The notes under the pieces were generated by a model, which was not told where the DNA came from, searched no databases, and was given only the letters and a program-made list of their open reading frames with translations. This document shows positions 35,525 to 46,614 of a stretch of 64,000 nucleotides of DNA, piece by piece. A program made the translations under genes and the position numbers. This DNA is from Heterocephalus glaber. Its lineage: Eukaryota; Chordata; Mammalia; Rodentia; Bathyergidae. The stretch is taken from assembly GCF_000247695.1 (NCBI RefSeq), contig NW_004624734.1, positions 15,175,871 through 15,239,870 of the forward strand, given 5' to 3'. Every line of letters begins with the position of its first letter. Position 1 is the stretch's first letter.

Positions 35525-36030
35525 GAAGTGTGGCTTTTGACCTCAGTTCTAGGATGCAGTTTTGTACCCTGTAGGAGTGTTTTGTTTAGGGCAAGGACTT
35601 GTACATAAGAACTTAGGATGGGGCCAATCATATTGGGCAATGCAAGGGTAGGGTCTGACCACACCAGAAAAAGCAGCCATGGGACTTAGGGGAAGAGGTT
35701 TGGACCACAGCAACTCAATGAACCTCAAGGCTGAGTTTGACCACATGGGCAATTTGTTAGTCCATCAGGCCTAGGTCATGGATCTCCAATGAAAAAACTC
35801 GGGCCATGGAAATTCTGTGAGTTTCCCTGGTGGTTGTATTCTCTGTGTGGTGTCACACATCAGTGTGTGTGTGGGGGGATAATGACTCCTTACTTCACAG
35901 AGGAGACAATGGAACATTGTCAGTCTGTTCTGTATGTTTCTTCTTTGTCTGATTTTCATCTAAATACTTTCCCTGTAATAAATGGTAAATATGAATTATC
36001 ATAGCTTTCAGTGAATTCTATGGGTTCTTA
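35525..36030 (+). mobile_element. ERVL-class LTR (MER21-like)
   Basis: 'gaccacatgggcaatttgttagtccatcaggcctaggtcatggatctcc', 'ggtggttgtattc', an AATAAA at about 35,977 ('ccctgtaataaatgg') and 'cagtgaattctatggg' follow a MER21-type ERVL LTR in order. Ends and any duplication are unclear. No viral frame is adjacent. Confidence 0.5.
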
Positions 36031-36124
36031 TAATAAATTATTTAAAGTGAGTTTCATTTTGTTGAGTCCCTGAATTTAAAGTTTATAAGTACACAATTAT
36101 TTTGCCAAACAGAGTTTAAAAGGA

Positions 36125-36192
36125 GAGATGAGAGAGAGAGAAAGAGAAAGAGAGAGAGACAGACAGGCAGAGAGAGACAGAGATTGAGAGAG
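36125..36192 (+). repeat. (GA)n-rich simple repeat
   Basis: A GAGA/GACAGA purine-rich run. Confidence 0.85.
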
Positions 36193-36214
36193 AGCTGACT
36201 TTGAAGTTTATTCA

Positions 36215-36415
36215 GTCCAAATCTTGGATCTTTTCCTAACAATTATGGCACCTTGGACAAATAATTTCAACTCTGATTTTTCATTCAATGGTATGGGAAT
36301 TGATACCACCTATCTGGAAGGATTATTGTGAAAATCCAAGAGGGACTATTTACAATATGTCTCAGTATGATATGTTACCCTGGTAAGTGCTTCATAAACG
36401 TTAATTTGTTGTTCT
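36215..36415 (+). mobile_element. MIR SINE
   Basis: 'cttggacaaataatttcaactctgatttttcattcaatgg', 'gaaggattattgtgaaaatcc' and 'tggtaagtgcttcataaacg' follow MIR from the core to the 3' end. Confidence 0.75.
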
Positions 36416-36497
36416 GAAATTCACAAAGAGCTTGTGGAAGCAATTAAAGGAAAATATTCCTAGATCAGTGTGGTCATCCCAGACACAGACTCTTTTT

Positions 36498-36722
36498 AAA
36501 ATTAATTTTATTGGTACACTTTAGATATACATAATGATCTCATTCATCATAGGGAATGTGTACTGGTATGTGATAGATCTTGATTCCCCTTTTTTTCCAT
36601 TCCCCTCCCCTCTGTTCAATCCTTCTTCCCTTCTTTATTTACAAAGCTTTGTTTCCATTTTCCCTTCTTTTCTTATTTTTTCTCTTTTCCCTTCCTTCCT
36701 TTTCCCCTCCCCCCTCCACAAA
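36498..36722 (-). mobile_element. L1 3' end, inverted
   Basis: It starts with 'taattttattggtacactttagatatac' and passes through 'tcttgattccccttttttt'. It ends in a long pyrimidine tract with 'ccattcccctcccctc...tttatttac'. It matches the inverted order of the copies at 50-358 and 52,105-52,373. Confidence 0.65.
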
Positions 36723-38500
36723 CTCTTAAGAATGGTAAGAGTGTTAGGTGGCATGGAAGATGTTTGAATTGTAAGCAGTGAATAAATCTGAAAGAAGTCC
36801 TCACTTCATATACCCCACAGAGAAATAATTCAGGAGAAGATTTACTGAATTGTTTGTATTAAAAAGTGAAGACTGGATGTAATGACTAGAAGGGTTTTGT
36901 TTGATAATCATAAGCTGGTGGATACAGGGGGAATTTGAGTTTAATCATTTATTCTTTAGCAAGATTCTTATTAAGAATTTTCCATGATCTAGACATTGTT
37001 CTAAAAGCTGAGAAAAAGGCTGTAAGCAGGCAAAATTCCTCTTTCATGGAGGTTGAATTCTTGTGGAAAAAAACAGAAACCAGTTATGTCTATAAAAGAA
37101 ATGTCAGGCAGCTATAACTGCCATGAATAAAAATAAAATAAAGGGATGAAGTTTGAGAGCATGCTGCTATTTGACAATATGTAGCCAGGAAAGTTCTTTA
37201 TGAAAAGATGACACTGGATTAGAAACCTGTAGTATCAAAAGGACAAGCTTTGTCCATCCTGGGGAAAGAGAGTCCCAGGAGAAGGAACTGATGTGGAACA
37301 TTCCCTCGTCCAAGTGGAGCAGCAGATCATCCTGGTGGTAGCATTTAACTTTACAGGTGTTTTTTAGCCAATTTATATTATTTAACTTAACTTCATTCTA
37401 ATATAAATTTGGAAAAGAATGTCCAATAGACCTCTGAGGGAACACATAATTTAAAAAGATAATACAGTGAGACTTCTTCAATGAGATATTAAGAAACACT
37501 ATAAAATGACACCAAATAAAGTTTATTGAAGACCTGAGAATTAGCATCCAGATTATTGTACTAAGAGTAGCAGCTTGGAAATATTCCCTGAAATATATTA
37601 ACTAACATCCTATATGATTATACAACCATGGGAAATCATTAAATTGCATTGGGCAATTTTGCCAATTAGAAAAATATTTAGGGGCTCCCCACATTTCATT
37701 CAAGAGAATATTTTTAAGATGGGTTATTTATATTAGAATATAATCCATAAAATAAGAAGAAATTGTGGGTTACTATTTAAACAATCTTGGAATAGAAAGT
37801 TGTTTGTAATATCTTTAGCTACAACAGAAATCTTATGAAATATACAGATAAAACTATAATTAAGCCCGCCCCGTCCAATTTCCAGTCATAATTTTTAAAA
37901 ATCAAATTTAAAATATAGTTGAAGGTGAAAGGTTAATAGATATGTTAGACGCTTTCTGGCATTTCAGCATTTTCCTGTATTTTTCTATCTCATTGCTAAA
38001 GCCTAAGGGAGTAGGTGAAATTTGACTTTTCTCAAAATAATGTTAGGTTTTAGTCATCACAATTCTTAAATTTAACATTATATGCAGTCAATTTATGTCT
38101 ACATATTTTAAAAGTATGCTTCCTCACGTGAAAAATAGAAGAGTTTAGATATTCTTCATAAACTAATCATGTTGTTCAAACACCTGTACAAATTCTTTAT
38201 GGGCTTCCTATCCACCCTCATATTTCTCAAGACCATAATAGAATACCCTTCCATGGAAGGAGACATTTGAGAAGATTTGGATTTCACTTTGAAAGTAGGA
38301 TGTTTTATTTTCCCCTCCATTTCACTCACAATCAAAAACATATGGAATGTTTTATTTGCAGGCTACAAAAACAAATCAAACAGGCAATTCTGTGTTGGAA
38401 GGAATTTATCCCTCCTGTGGATCAGGAGTCTAGCTCTGCGTCCAAACTTCCAAGCCCATTACTTTCTTTCCCCAATCATCAAGGTTAATAGCTCCTTCTG
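36723..38500. other. Unassigned DNA
   Basis: AT-rich. About 37,140-37,330 may be a second copy of the unnamed repeat at 29.2-29.7 kb ('ggaaagttctttatgaaaagatgacac', 'gagagtcccaggagaagg'). No gene. Confidence 0.4.
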
Positions 38501-39250
38501 CACGCCCTGATATTGCTTCCGCTCTGGGTAGTGTTATCAGGGCGGCCTCATTTCCACTCTTGATATTCATTACTCTGTCTTCTTCTATTTCTTGGAAATG
38601 TGTTGTTTTACCTGATTATTGCCAGTTGCTATATCAGGATTGCTGCTTCTATGGTTTTTTCTGCTGATCATGTTCCTTGAGTCTCTCGGATCTCTATCTG
38701 CAGGCACTCAGTGTTCATAAGCACCACGTCCTCCCAGCATTTTGATTATGAACTGGCAGCCAAATGAGCATGCATCCCTAGTCAAACCCTAGGTGCCTCT
38801 CCTTCCTCATATACAATAAGGAGGTCCTGAAAGGATGTGAGCTAGGTTGCTTTTATTGGGATAGAATTTTCTGCAATGGGACAATAGAGTTGAATAAAAT
38901 GAAAAGACCATGGCTGCCCTTTTGAGTTGGACACACTTTGTTTATGAATTTCTGCTAGTGAATTAGATCTAATTACTGATCTTTGATGTGATTTACACCA
39001 TGAGACCTCTTTTATAGCTGTGCTTATTAGCTGCCCAACAATATTTAAAGAATCTAAACTAGTTGCTTTGCTAATAACCTTGTCTTTTCCCCTTCTTCCT
39101 TGGGACCACTGCTTTTTTGGCTTCTTTTCAACATGAAGAGTGTAAAGGAACTCTGTTCTTTCAACCGCCTTCTCCATTTTAAGGCCATATGATAGCAACC
39201 ACAACATATGACCTTTGAGGGTGGAAAATGGCAGTAGTGAATCACACAGT
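38500..39250. promoter_or_regulatory. Candidate conserved non-coding block
   Basis: Repeat-free sequence with clustered homeodomain-like words ('gaattagatctaattactg', 'gcttattagctgcc') and forkhead-like words ('caacaatatttaaagaatc'). The 121-codon minus-strand frame (38,842-39,207) has no domain-like pattern and is considered chance. Conservation is unverified. Confidence 0.25.
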
Positions 39251-41350
39251 GGTGAATAAAGAAAGCATTTGTTAGATATTAAGAATGAAATAATAATGTG
39301 AGTCAGGGCCCATATCTTGTTTACTATACTAGAACACTGATATGTGAAACAACAATGAAATGTTTACTGGTTCAATACCTTTGTAGTGGGAAATGTATGT
39401 ACATGACCAAGTCTCAGCTAAGATCTACAGATTTTTAATAGAATATAGAAACAAAACTGAAGTATTGCTAAATATTAAATTCTAAATATATGATTAAGCA
39501 TAAGGCTTTCTTTAAAACACTTAAATTTCAGTGCTTTGGAGAAATTCCAGTTTCACAGCCAAGCTCGTCCATGCAAGTATCAGAGTAGAGAAATAGTTGA
39601 TCAGGGGAAGTTAAAAGTCTGGCTGTTCATATTGACTACACCACTGATTTTTATGCTGCCATATCCTTGCCTTGTATAGTACTTGTGGAGAATGCTGACT
39701 GATTTTTTTTTTTCACCAGCACAAAAAGTTTTAATTTTTCCAAATTTTTCAAATGGCAAATGAACAGAAATTCAAAAGTTGCAAATTCGCAGCTGCAGTC
39801 TGTGGGGAGAGAAAAACTGCACCCATTAAATCTACAAAATATACCAGCATGTAGAAAAATCAATTGATTGGCAGATGTGGATATTTACATCTCTCCTTAA
39901 TTGCTTAAAATCAGCAAGTTGGGAGACTTCACTAGACTTGGCTGCAGTTCAAGTTGAGTACAAATGCTCTTTCAGTAGGAAGCTAGAAAGAATGATATGT
40001 ATATGATACCTTTCAAAAAAGGACAAAGAAACTAGGGGAGAAAATGAGAAAATTACAACCAGAAAAGCTGAAAGTGTTTCAGTGTCTCAGTCTTAGAGAA
40101 ATTAAGGGATGAGAAAGCCCCCAAAAGTAGAGAGCTGTCATCATCAAATGCAAATTCATTAAGTATTACAGAATAATACTGGTTAGTATATTTGAAAAAC
40201 AGGTACTTTACAATGTTGAGCAATTATGAAAATAGAATTTTAACAGAGTTAAGTGGTACTACTAGGAACTCACCCAAACCCTATGTATTTGATTTGCTAA
40301 AAGTCAAGGAAAAATTGCTTTTAACTTTAAAGAAATGGGATTTCTTGGACCCACAGCAAACTACTTATGTTGATTCTCAGTTATCCATAATACTGAAGGT
40401 CATAGTACTTGTCCTAACTGGAAATCAAGGTCAACTTCAATGTGCCCTGACCACAAGTCTACATATTGTTGTGGCTGGTGGGATGGGTTTTTTTTTTTCC
40501 TACCTTCAGAATTTCATGGGATGCCTCTTCCTGGTGGCTTTAAATACAGTTCTGCTAATAAGGAAATCTGCTACATGGTTTTGAAGATTTTAGCCCCTAT
40601 AATTCAGAAACAATGAGCAGAGGTAATACTGATCGTCAACAAAGAATATTTGGCATCAACACCTGTAATAATGAGAACAGCACTTAAATAAGTGGAAGTG
40701 TTAGCACTTGGATTAGAAATTGCAAGTCACTAGAGGTAAATTGAAAAAAGCTTGCTGTTTTTTCAGTTTTTAAATGAATGCCATGTTTTATATACTCAAA
40801 AGTAGATATAAGTAGCATGATTATATTGTCAAAGAAGTTGGAGATATGAAATGTTAAATTTTCCAATATTACATGTACACCAAGTGTTGTGTTCAAGATT
40901 TGATTCCAGGTTTTAGAAATCCCTCAGCACTCATATCATATTTTCCAGGAGAAAACCAGGATACCAAGATTTCCACATTAAAGAATTATGTTCAATATAC
41001 AGAATAAAACCTATTATTACAAGAATAATTACAATAAGAATTTGTGGAGTTGTTTTCTTTTATTGCTTTAGAATATAGAGATTTCAATTATAAGAAATTG
41101 TGTCTATGGAATTCTGAGGTCTATTATAGGAGTGAAAAATAAATCATTTTTAGTTTTTATAATTTTTTCTATCAATTTACGTATTTCTCTTCTTTCACTA
41201 CTTTTTGTAACATCTAAATCCTGAGTTTAAAATATCCTACTTTTCTTTCTTCTTCTGTATTAAGTCCACACAAGCCTTTGATTACAGTAATTTCATTTTT
41301 CTATTGTATTACCAGAATTACCTTGTGTTATTATAGATTTTTGTGATATC
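39251..41350. other. Unassigned AT-rich DNA
   Basis: It holds a 130-codon plus-strand frame (40,192-40,584) with a hydrophobic C-terminal half. It has no recognisable domain, no promoter and AT-rich codon use like the surrounding DNA. Treated as non-coding. Confidence 0.4.
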
Positions 41351-41356
41351 TAATAC

Positions 41357-41842
41357 TGTAGGGAACAGGGAAAGGGGATGTTACTAGAACCTCTGCAGTA
41401 AGTCCTAGTCTCCTGCGAGCCACGGCAGCACAAGGCGAATTACAGGAAAGGTAGAAAAATGAGACTGAGAAGAAGCTGAGCTTTGGGTCTGATCAGTGCT
41501 GCTCTGGGCTGCAAAGATGAAAGCCCCCAGCTTACTGCACCTTTTATTCAGTACTCAGTACATCTGGAGAAACAAATGTAACAAATGATTTGCAGAGAGT
41601 TCAGTACATCCTGCATAAATAAGACGTAACCATCCAAAAACAAGGAGCAATTGAGTAGATGTTTGTTCCTCCCGGGATGTTTCTTGTCCTGGAGAATCAC
41701 ATCATCACCAGATCATTGAGGTCTCAGTTGTGAACAGAGGCCAAAATGGAATTAAGTCTCGGAATTCCATAGCGGCTGTAGGCAGGAGAACTAGGCTAAC
41801 CAAATAATTTTTCCCTAAAATTATGGAGCATTGCTCCCGACA
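41357..41842 (-). mobile_element. ERVK-class solo LTR with 6-bp TSD
   Basis: On the minus strand it is 486 bp, beginning TGTCGGGAGCAATGCTCC and ending CCCTGTTCCCTACA. It has a poly(A) signal (AATAAA, minus strand, at 41,543-41,548) and a TC-rich U5 with 'ctcagcttcttctcagtctc'. The perfect hexamer TAATAC is on both sides (41,351-41,356 and 41,843-41,848). A 6-bp duplication and the TGTYGGGAGC start are hallmarks of class II (ERVK/IAP-like) elements. No internal retroviral sequence remains. The intact ends and duplication imply a fairly young insertion. Confidence 0.88.
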
Positions 41843-41848
41843 TAATAC

Positions 41849-42185
41849 TCTTAAGTTCCTTGAGTCTTGTTTTTCCAAATTGTCTGAAAACTATTCACTT
41901 ATTTAATTATTCAGGTTACACATAGAAATCATCATATCCTATTCTTTTGACTTCTAAATTAAATTCTCAATTTGAGTCTTTCCTTCAGGATATTGTCAAT
42001 TTTTTATTTATTTAAATTTTTTATTATATTCCTTAGTTTTCTGGGTAGATTTTCTCAACAGTTTCCTAAATTTTTAATTGAAATTTATTTATAAATATTT
42101 CATAATTTAGTTAATTTTGACAAGGGAATTTATTTTACATTAAACTTTTAAAAATATTTCAATTTTATTGAAATAAAATTGAATG
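41849..42185. other. AT-rich spacer
   Basis: Very AT-rich, low complexity, with no gene or repeat family recognised. Confidence 0.5.
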
Positions 42186-42268
42186 GTGGGGGATTTAGCT
42201 CAGTGGTTCTACCGCCTGCCTCTCAAGCTCAAGGACCCAAGTTTGATCCCTGGTACCAAAAAAATATT
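42186..42268 (+). mobile_element. ID-type SINE (copy 6)
   Basis: GGGGGATTTAGCTCAGTGG with B box AAGTTTGATCCC and GGTACC plus an A tail. It is 142 bp upstream of an inverted copy. Confidence 0.88.
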
Positions 42269-42410
42269 TTTCAATAGTTCACCCAAAATGTTAACTTTTA
42301 AAATGTTTATTTGTAACTGCCTATCTACTTAAACATTGCACAAATTGTATTAATTACTTTTTTGGTCTTAGGATACAATTATATAAACTGTAATTAGTTC
42401 TAAGTTTTAT

Positions 42411-42494
42411 TTTTTTTTTCTGGTACCAGGGATTGAACTCAGGACCTTGTGCTTGTGAGGCAGTTACAGTGCCACTGAGCTACATCCCCCACCC
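42411..42494 (-). mobile_element. ID-type SINE (copy 7)
   Basis: On the plus strand, a T-run, then GGTACCAGGGATTGAACTCAGGACC and ending CTGAGCTACATCCCCC. The flanks AGTTCTAAGTTTTAT (42,396-42,410) and AGTTCTAGTTTTTTAT (42,495-42,510) form a clear target-site duplication. Confidence 0.9.
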
Positions 42495-42525
42495 AGTTCT
42501 AGTTTTTTATCTTTTGAACTTTTGT

Positions 42526-42712
42526 ACTTCATTTCTTTCCCTTCTCCTTCCTCCTCTCCTTCCCCTTTGCTTTCTCATTCCTATTCTTTCTCTTATACAT
42601 CTTGCTTTTTTCTCCTTTCTCTGTCTCCCTTTCCTCCTCCTCTTTCCCCTCATCTTCCTTCCCTTCGTCCTCCTTTTCTTCTTCCTTTTCCACCTCTTCC
42701 TCCTTCAATAGC
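42526..42712 (+). repeat. Polypyrimidine tract
   Basis: About 190 bp of nearly pure C/T on the plus strand with TTCC, TCCTCC and TTCTCC units. All open frames in either strand here (for example Glu/Lys-rich or Pro/Ser-rich) are products of this composition. Confidence 0.9.
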
Positions 42713-42799
42713 ATTAACTAGAATTTCCAGAGCACTGAAGACAGTAGGGAAGGAGAATAGTCTAAGTAATCAAAGCCTGGTTTCTGACTCTATTAGAAA

Positions 42800-43070
42800 T
42801 GACCAGCATTTAATTCAGTTATCAATTCTATTTTACTGTCCTCAATCTGTGCCTGGAATATTCTTCCCACAGACAAATACACAACCAGATGTTTTACCTC
42901 GTTGGAAGTCTTTATTCAAACTTTACCTTCCATTTGATGTAAACTCCGTGAAAGACAGAAACTGCCCTTGCTGACTTTTCTGTAACATCGAAATTCTGAG
43001 TTTAAAATATCTTACTTCCCTTTCTTCAGATTCTAGATGGAGTTCAGTAAATGTCTATGGAATCAATATT
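42800..43070 (+). mobile_element. L2 3' region fragment
   Basis: 'gcctggaatattcttcccacagac', 'cctcgttggaagtctttattcaaac', 'gatgtaaactccgtgaaagacagaaactgccc' and 'agttcagtaaatgtctatgg' follow the L2 3' end order. Confidence 0.65.
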
Positions 43071-43605
43071 ATTGTATCATTGAGAATCAGTCTTTGCTGG
43101 TAGTTTGACAGTTAGTCTTTATTGTGTTAAGGAAATTCACTGGATTCTTCATTTGCAAAGAGTTTGCTTGGGCCTGGATGTTGAGTTTTATTAAACATCA
43201 TAGGATCTTTTGAAGTAGCAAAATTAGTTTCATTTTATATTATTAGATTTTTCTAATATTAAACAACTCATGCATTCTTGTAATAAATACTACCTTTGCA
43301 ATATATTATTTTTAATATTATGTTGAATTTCATTTCTAACATTTTATTTACACTTCACATCTAAACTCAAAAGTGAGAGTTATCTGTAGTTTTATTTTTG
43401 TGTCCCTTTTTGTTAGGATATCAGTATCAGGATTTGAGGTTTAGAAATGGAAATGGAGAAGTTTTTGAAGAAGTTTTCCACATTATATATTTTAAAGATT
43501 TTATTAAAATTTATAACCACACTTCAGCTAAATTCTATGTTTAACTGTTTACTTACTGCTGGCCATTTTATAACAACACTTTATTGTAGCCAATTCTGAT
43601 CTCAA
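43071..43605. other. Unassigned AT-rich DNA
   Basis: No gene or recognisable repeat. Confidence 0.4.
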
Positions 43606-43850
43606 GTCCCTGTTCAGGCACCAACTAGCTGACCCACCCTGCCAGCCTTCACTGCTGTCTTGTCTCAGTTCCCTTCTGCCCCAGGTGCCACCCATGGTGA
43701 GCCAGCCCACTCCTCTGAGCTCTGCCCAACCAGGTGCCACTTGTGGGGGACCCAGACCCACTACTTTGTTCTTCCCAACCCAGGGGCAAACAAGGATGAA
43801 TGACAGAGACACAGAGTCAGTTTAACATTTGGGCAGCCTACAGGCTCTTG
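43606..43850 (-). mobile_element. ERV remnant with Lys-type primer-binding site
   Basis: On the minus strand, TGGTGCCTGAACAGGGAC (43,606-43,623) matches the tRNA-Lys3-type retroviral primer-binding site except at two positions, both at CpG sites changed to TpG. Upstream (higher coordinates) is a GC-rich stretch unlike the AT-rich surroundings. It has two exact minus-strand copies of GTGGCACCTGG (43,681-43,691 and 43,730-43,740) and a U5-like 'tctgtgtctctgtcattcatcc'. The LTR limits could not be fixed. No viral reading frame was seen. Confidence 0.5.
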
Positions 43851-44817
43851 CCTTTAGTAGGCAGAGGAGCCCCCCAAATCTAGCTTATGTTACCCTTATT
43901 CATCAAAAAGCGAGTATAAGAAATCAGTGTAAGACAAGACTCATCTGCTTTCCGATATCTATTAGTACATTCTCAGGTAAGCAACTTAAACTTAGCTGTC
44001 TTTTTCTGTAGAACCTGCAATATGCCATCACCCTTGAGTGCAGCCTTTCTTCTTTGTGCTCATAGAAGAGGCCAATTAGGCCTCAATTCTTCTCTGATCT
44101 TCCAGGCTGGATAGTTACTCTTTTATTCATCTCTTATTAAGGAAAAGTGACTCAAATCTGATGCAGCCCCTGCCATCATTTGCCAACATGCTGCAGAGTT
44201 GGTCTTCTTTCTGAAATATCATACAGTCGCAGTCATATAAAAATAACTACTTCATGGGTTACTTTTTCTCATTAAAATATATTCCATGGCTTTCCATAAT
44301 TTAGAATTGGAAGGAAGCATGAGGCCAGTCTCTGACTTTGCCTGCATAGAAGTGCCTCTTTTTACCTGGAAGAATTTTGAGTTTTTCTTCTCCTTTTCAG
44401 TTTTCAAAAAATTTTCCTGTTAAATTAAAATTTTCTATTTTTCTCCACAAAATCATCATTATTATGGTAGTTGTTATTACTATTTAGTTAAGTTTTCTTC
44501 TGTATCTTATAGTTTCCAGTTATACTTTTATGAGATTGCCAATTGGCCAAATCTCTTAAGACTGTTTTCAAGAACATCAGTCTTCTATAGGAGTGGAGGT
44601 AGCAAATCTGCACTCCTTATCCCTGTAGAAATATCTCATGTAAATTTCAGAAGAAATATGTCAACATTTATGCTATATGAAGTGTACGGTTCACAGGGTT
44701 TAGAATTCTTATATTCCTCTAAATTCTGTATGTTGAAGGAAACCTGAAAAGAATAAGACTTAAAATTTGAGTTAGAATTTTTGTCTTACTTAGAACTATT
44801 GCCTGGATCAAGTGTTT
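43851..44817. other. Unassigned DNA
   Basis: The left part may belong to the decayed ERV LTR. The rest is AT-rich without gene or identifiable repeat. Confidence 0.35.
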
Positions 44818-44818
44818 C

Positions 44819-44990
44819 TTTATTTTTTTAATTTTAGTTTATTAGTACATGTGTGTAGTTCATAATGTTTACATTCCTTGTGGGAAAGTTGATACATTTA
44901 CATAACACATCTTAATTACTTCGTTCATCCCTTTTCCCTTCCCTTCCTCTCCTCTCTACCCACCTCTTGATCCCCCTTTTTTAGTACATG
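44819..44990 (-). mobile_element. Diverged L1 3' end, inverted
   Basis: 'tttagtttattagtacatg...tagttcataatgtttaca', then 'tcatcccttttcccttcccttcc' and 'cacctcttgatccccc', have the inverted L1 3'-end layout. Similarity to the other copies is lower, so it may be an older subfamily. Confidence 0.45.
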
Positions 44991-45224
44991 CTTGCAGTAC
45001 ATGTAAATAGTTGGCATATATAATGAGCCTCCAATAATGTCTAGTGAATAAGAACTGTTCAAATTTGGGGAATGTAGAACTGAATAAGAACTGCTCTACG
45101 TTTTGGGAATGTAGAAAGACTCAGGAAGGTATATCACTTTTGTTGTGATGACACAGATTTTTTTCAAAGAAAGGGAAGATAGAGACACACTTATGGTTCC
45201 CAAATCCACAGAATTCTATCCATA

Positions 45225-45720
45225 GTCATCCTATTATAACGTAACCTTACTCCATTCAGAAGTCCCACTGGTTTCCTGTTCTATTCAGAGTTAAAGCTAA
45301 GGGCTTTGTTGCCCCTCTAAGGAATGGATACCTTGTTTCAACCATATTCTTTTGAATCATTTCCTGTTGATGATTTCACTCATGTGCCCTCTCTTTGTCT
45401 TCACTAGTGATTTGTCTTTTTCCTTGCTCCAGTGCCATAGCACTTGCCAGTCCCTCTGATTGAAATGTTCCTCTCACAAACAAATGTAAACTGGATTCCT
45501 TATCTCCTTGTGATTCTTGGTTCTAAACTCACTCTTTCAGCAAAGACACCCTACCTAAGCTTTTCTTCTCTCCTTGCTATTTCATAACCTCTCTTCTTGA
45601 TTTACTTATTTTGTTTGTCATCACATGCAATTCTTTTCATTTCCTTCATGTATCTTATTTATCGTTGGTCTCCATTATTATAAGTGATATAAGGACAGCA
45701 GTTTTAGTAGCCTTTGTTCA
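45225..45720 (+). mobile_element. L2 LINE 3' fragment
   Basis: 'ctggtttcctgttctattcagagttaaagctaagggc', 'ccatagcacttgccagtccc', 'cctacctaagcttttc', 'tcatttccttcatgtatc' and 'gatataaggacagcagtttt' follow the L2 consensus order. Decayed. Confidence 0.65.
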
Positions 45721-46172
45721 CTGTGGAAACGCTAACTTTAAAACAGGGCTTGTCTCATAATATGGACTTTATAAACATAGTGAGACTTGTTAAGAAAATT
45801 GGCAGTTACATAATCGATTACAGAATACAATTTGCAATATCCAGACTAATACTGGAATTCCCATCTAAAGCTCCCAAGGGGTTATGGGTCTTATATTCTG
45901 GATGGGGAATTGACAACTTTTAAACTAAGTTCTCTCTTGGTGGCATTTTGTTTTATAGCAATAGATAAAAGAAGTGACAAAGAACATTAAAAACCATGAA
46001 GCTCAGGGTACAAGCTCTGATGCTGATAGGAAATACAATGCCATTATTCTTTTGCAGAACAATTTCCAGCCCATGCTGTATTACCTATTGATGTTATGTT
46101 TACAGCAATATTCCCAGAGCTGACTTCTAAGTACCATGTCTGCCAGTGCCTGTTTTGTTGGGATGTTAAATA
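45721..46172. other. Unassigned DNA
   Basis: No gene. The frame at 45,714-45,923 lacks recognisable motifs. Confidence 0.4.
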
Positions 46173-46185
46173 TTTTAAATGCCAG

Positions 46186-46273
46186 GTTGGGGATTTAGCT
46201 CAGTGGTTTGGCTGCCTACCTAGCAAGTGCAAGGTCCCAAGTTCGATCCCCGGTACCAAAAAAAAAAAAAAAG
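46186..46273 (+). mobile_element. ID-type SINE (copy 8), young
   Basis: TTGGGGATTTAGCTCAGTGG, intact B box AGTTCGATCCC, CGGTACC and an A(15) tail. The flanks TTTTAAATGCCAG (46,173-46,185) and TTTTGAATGCCAG (46,274-46,286) match at 12 of 13 bases. Confidence 0.93.
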
Positions 46274-46614
46274 TTTTGAATGCCAGCCTACTTGGAGATT
46301 AAGAAACACCTTCATTATTGGAATTCTTGCAAGAAAAGTAACTATTGCAGCAAGTCTGAAATGTTCAGCCCCTCATTTCTTTTCTCCCTATTGAGTACTT
46401 ATTATCTTGATTTGTTTAAAAAAATACTTTCTTAGAAATTCGATAATGTTAGAGTACAATGCACTGTAAACTCTCAAGAGTTACTGGATGATTTTCCTTT
46501 TGCTCTTTCCTTTGCCTAAAATGTACATTCCTATATTATGCATTGTAGGTATCTTCTTGATGTTTACATCTAAGACATTACCTTTAGTAAGAGACTATCC
46601 TTGTCCATACAATC

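Noticed and set aside
38842..39207. 121-codon minus-strand frame
   Set aside because: Lies in a conserved-looking non-coding block, overlaps a second frame, and shows no protein-family features.
40192..40584. 130-codon frame with hydrophobic C-terminal part
   Set aside because: No recognisable family or conserved motif, isolated, and composition equals the flanking non-coding DNA.
42433..42974. Long Leu/Pro/Ser-rich and Glu/Lys-rich frames
   Set aside because: They translate the polypyrimidine tract and a SINE.
41357..43850. Idea that the ERVK LTR and the primer-binding-site remnant are one provirus
   Set aside because: Both are on the minus strand, but the LTR at 41,357-41,842 is bounded on both sides by its own 6-bp duplication, so it is a complete solo LTR.
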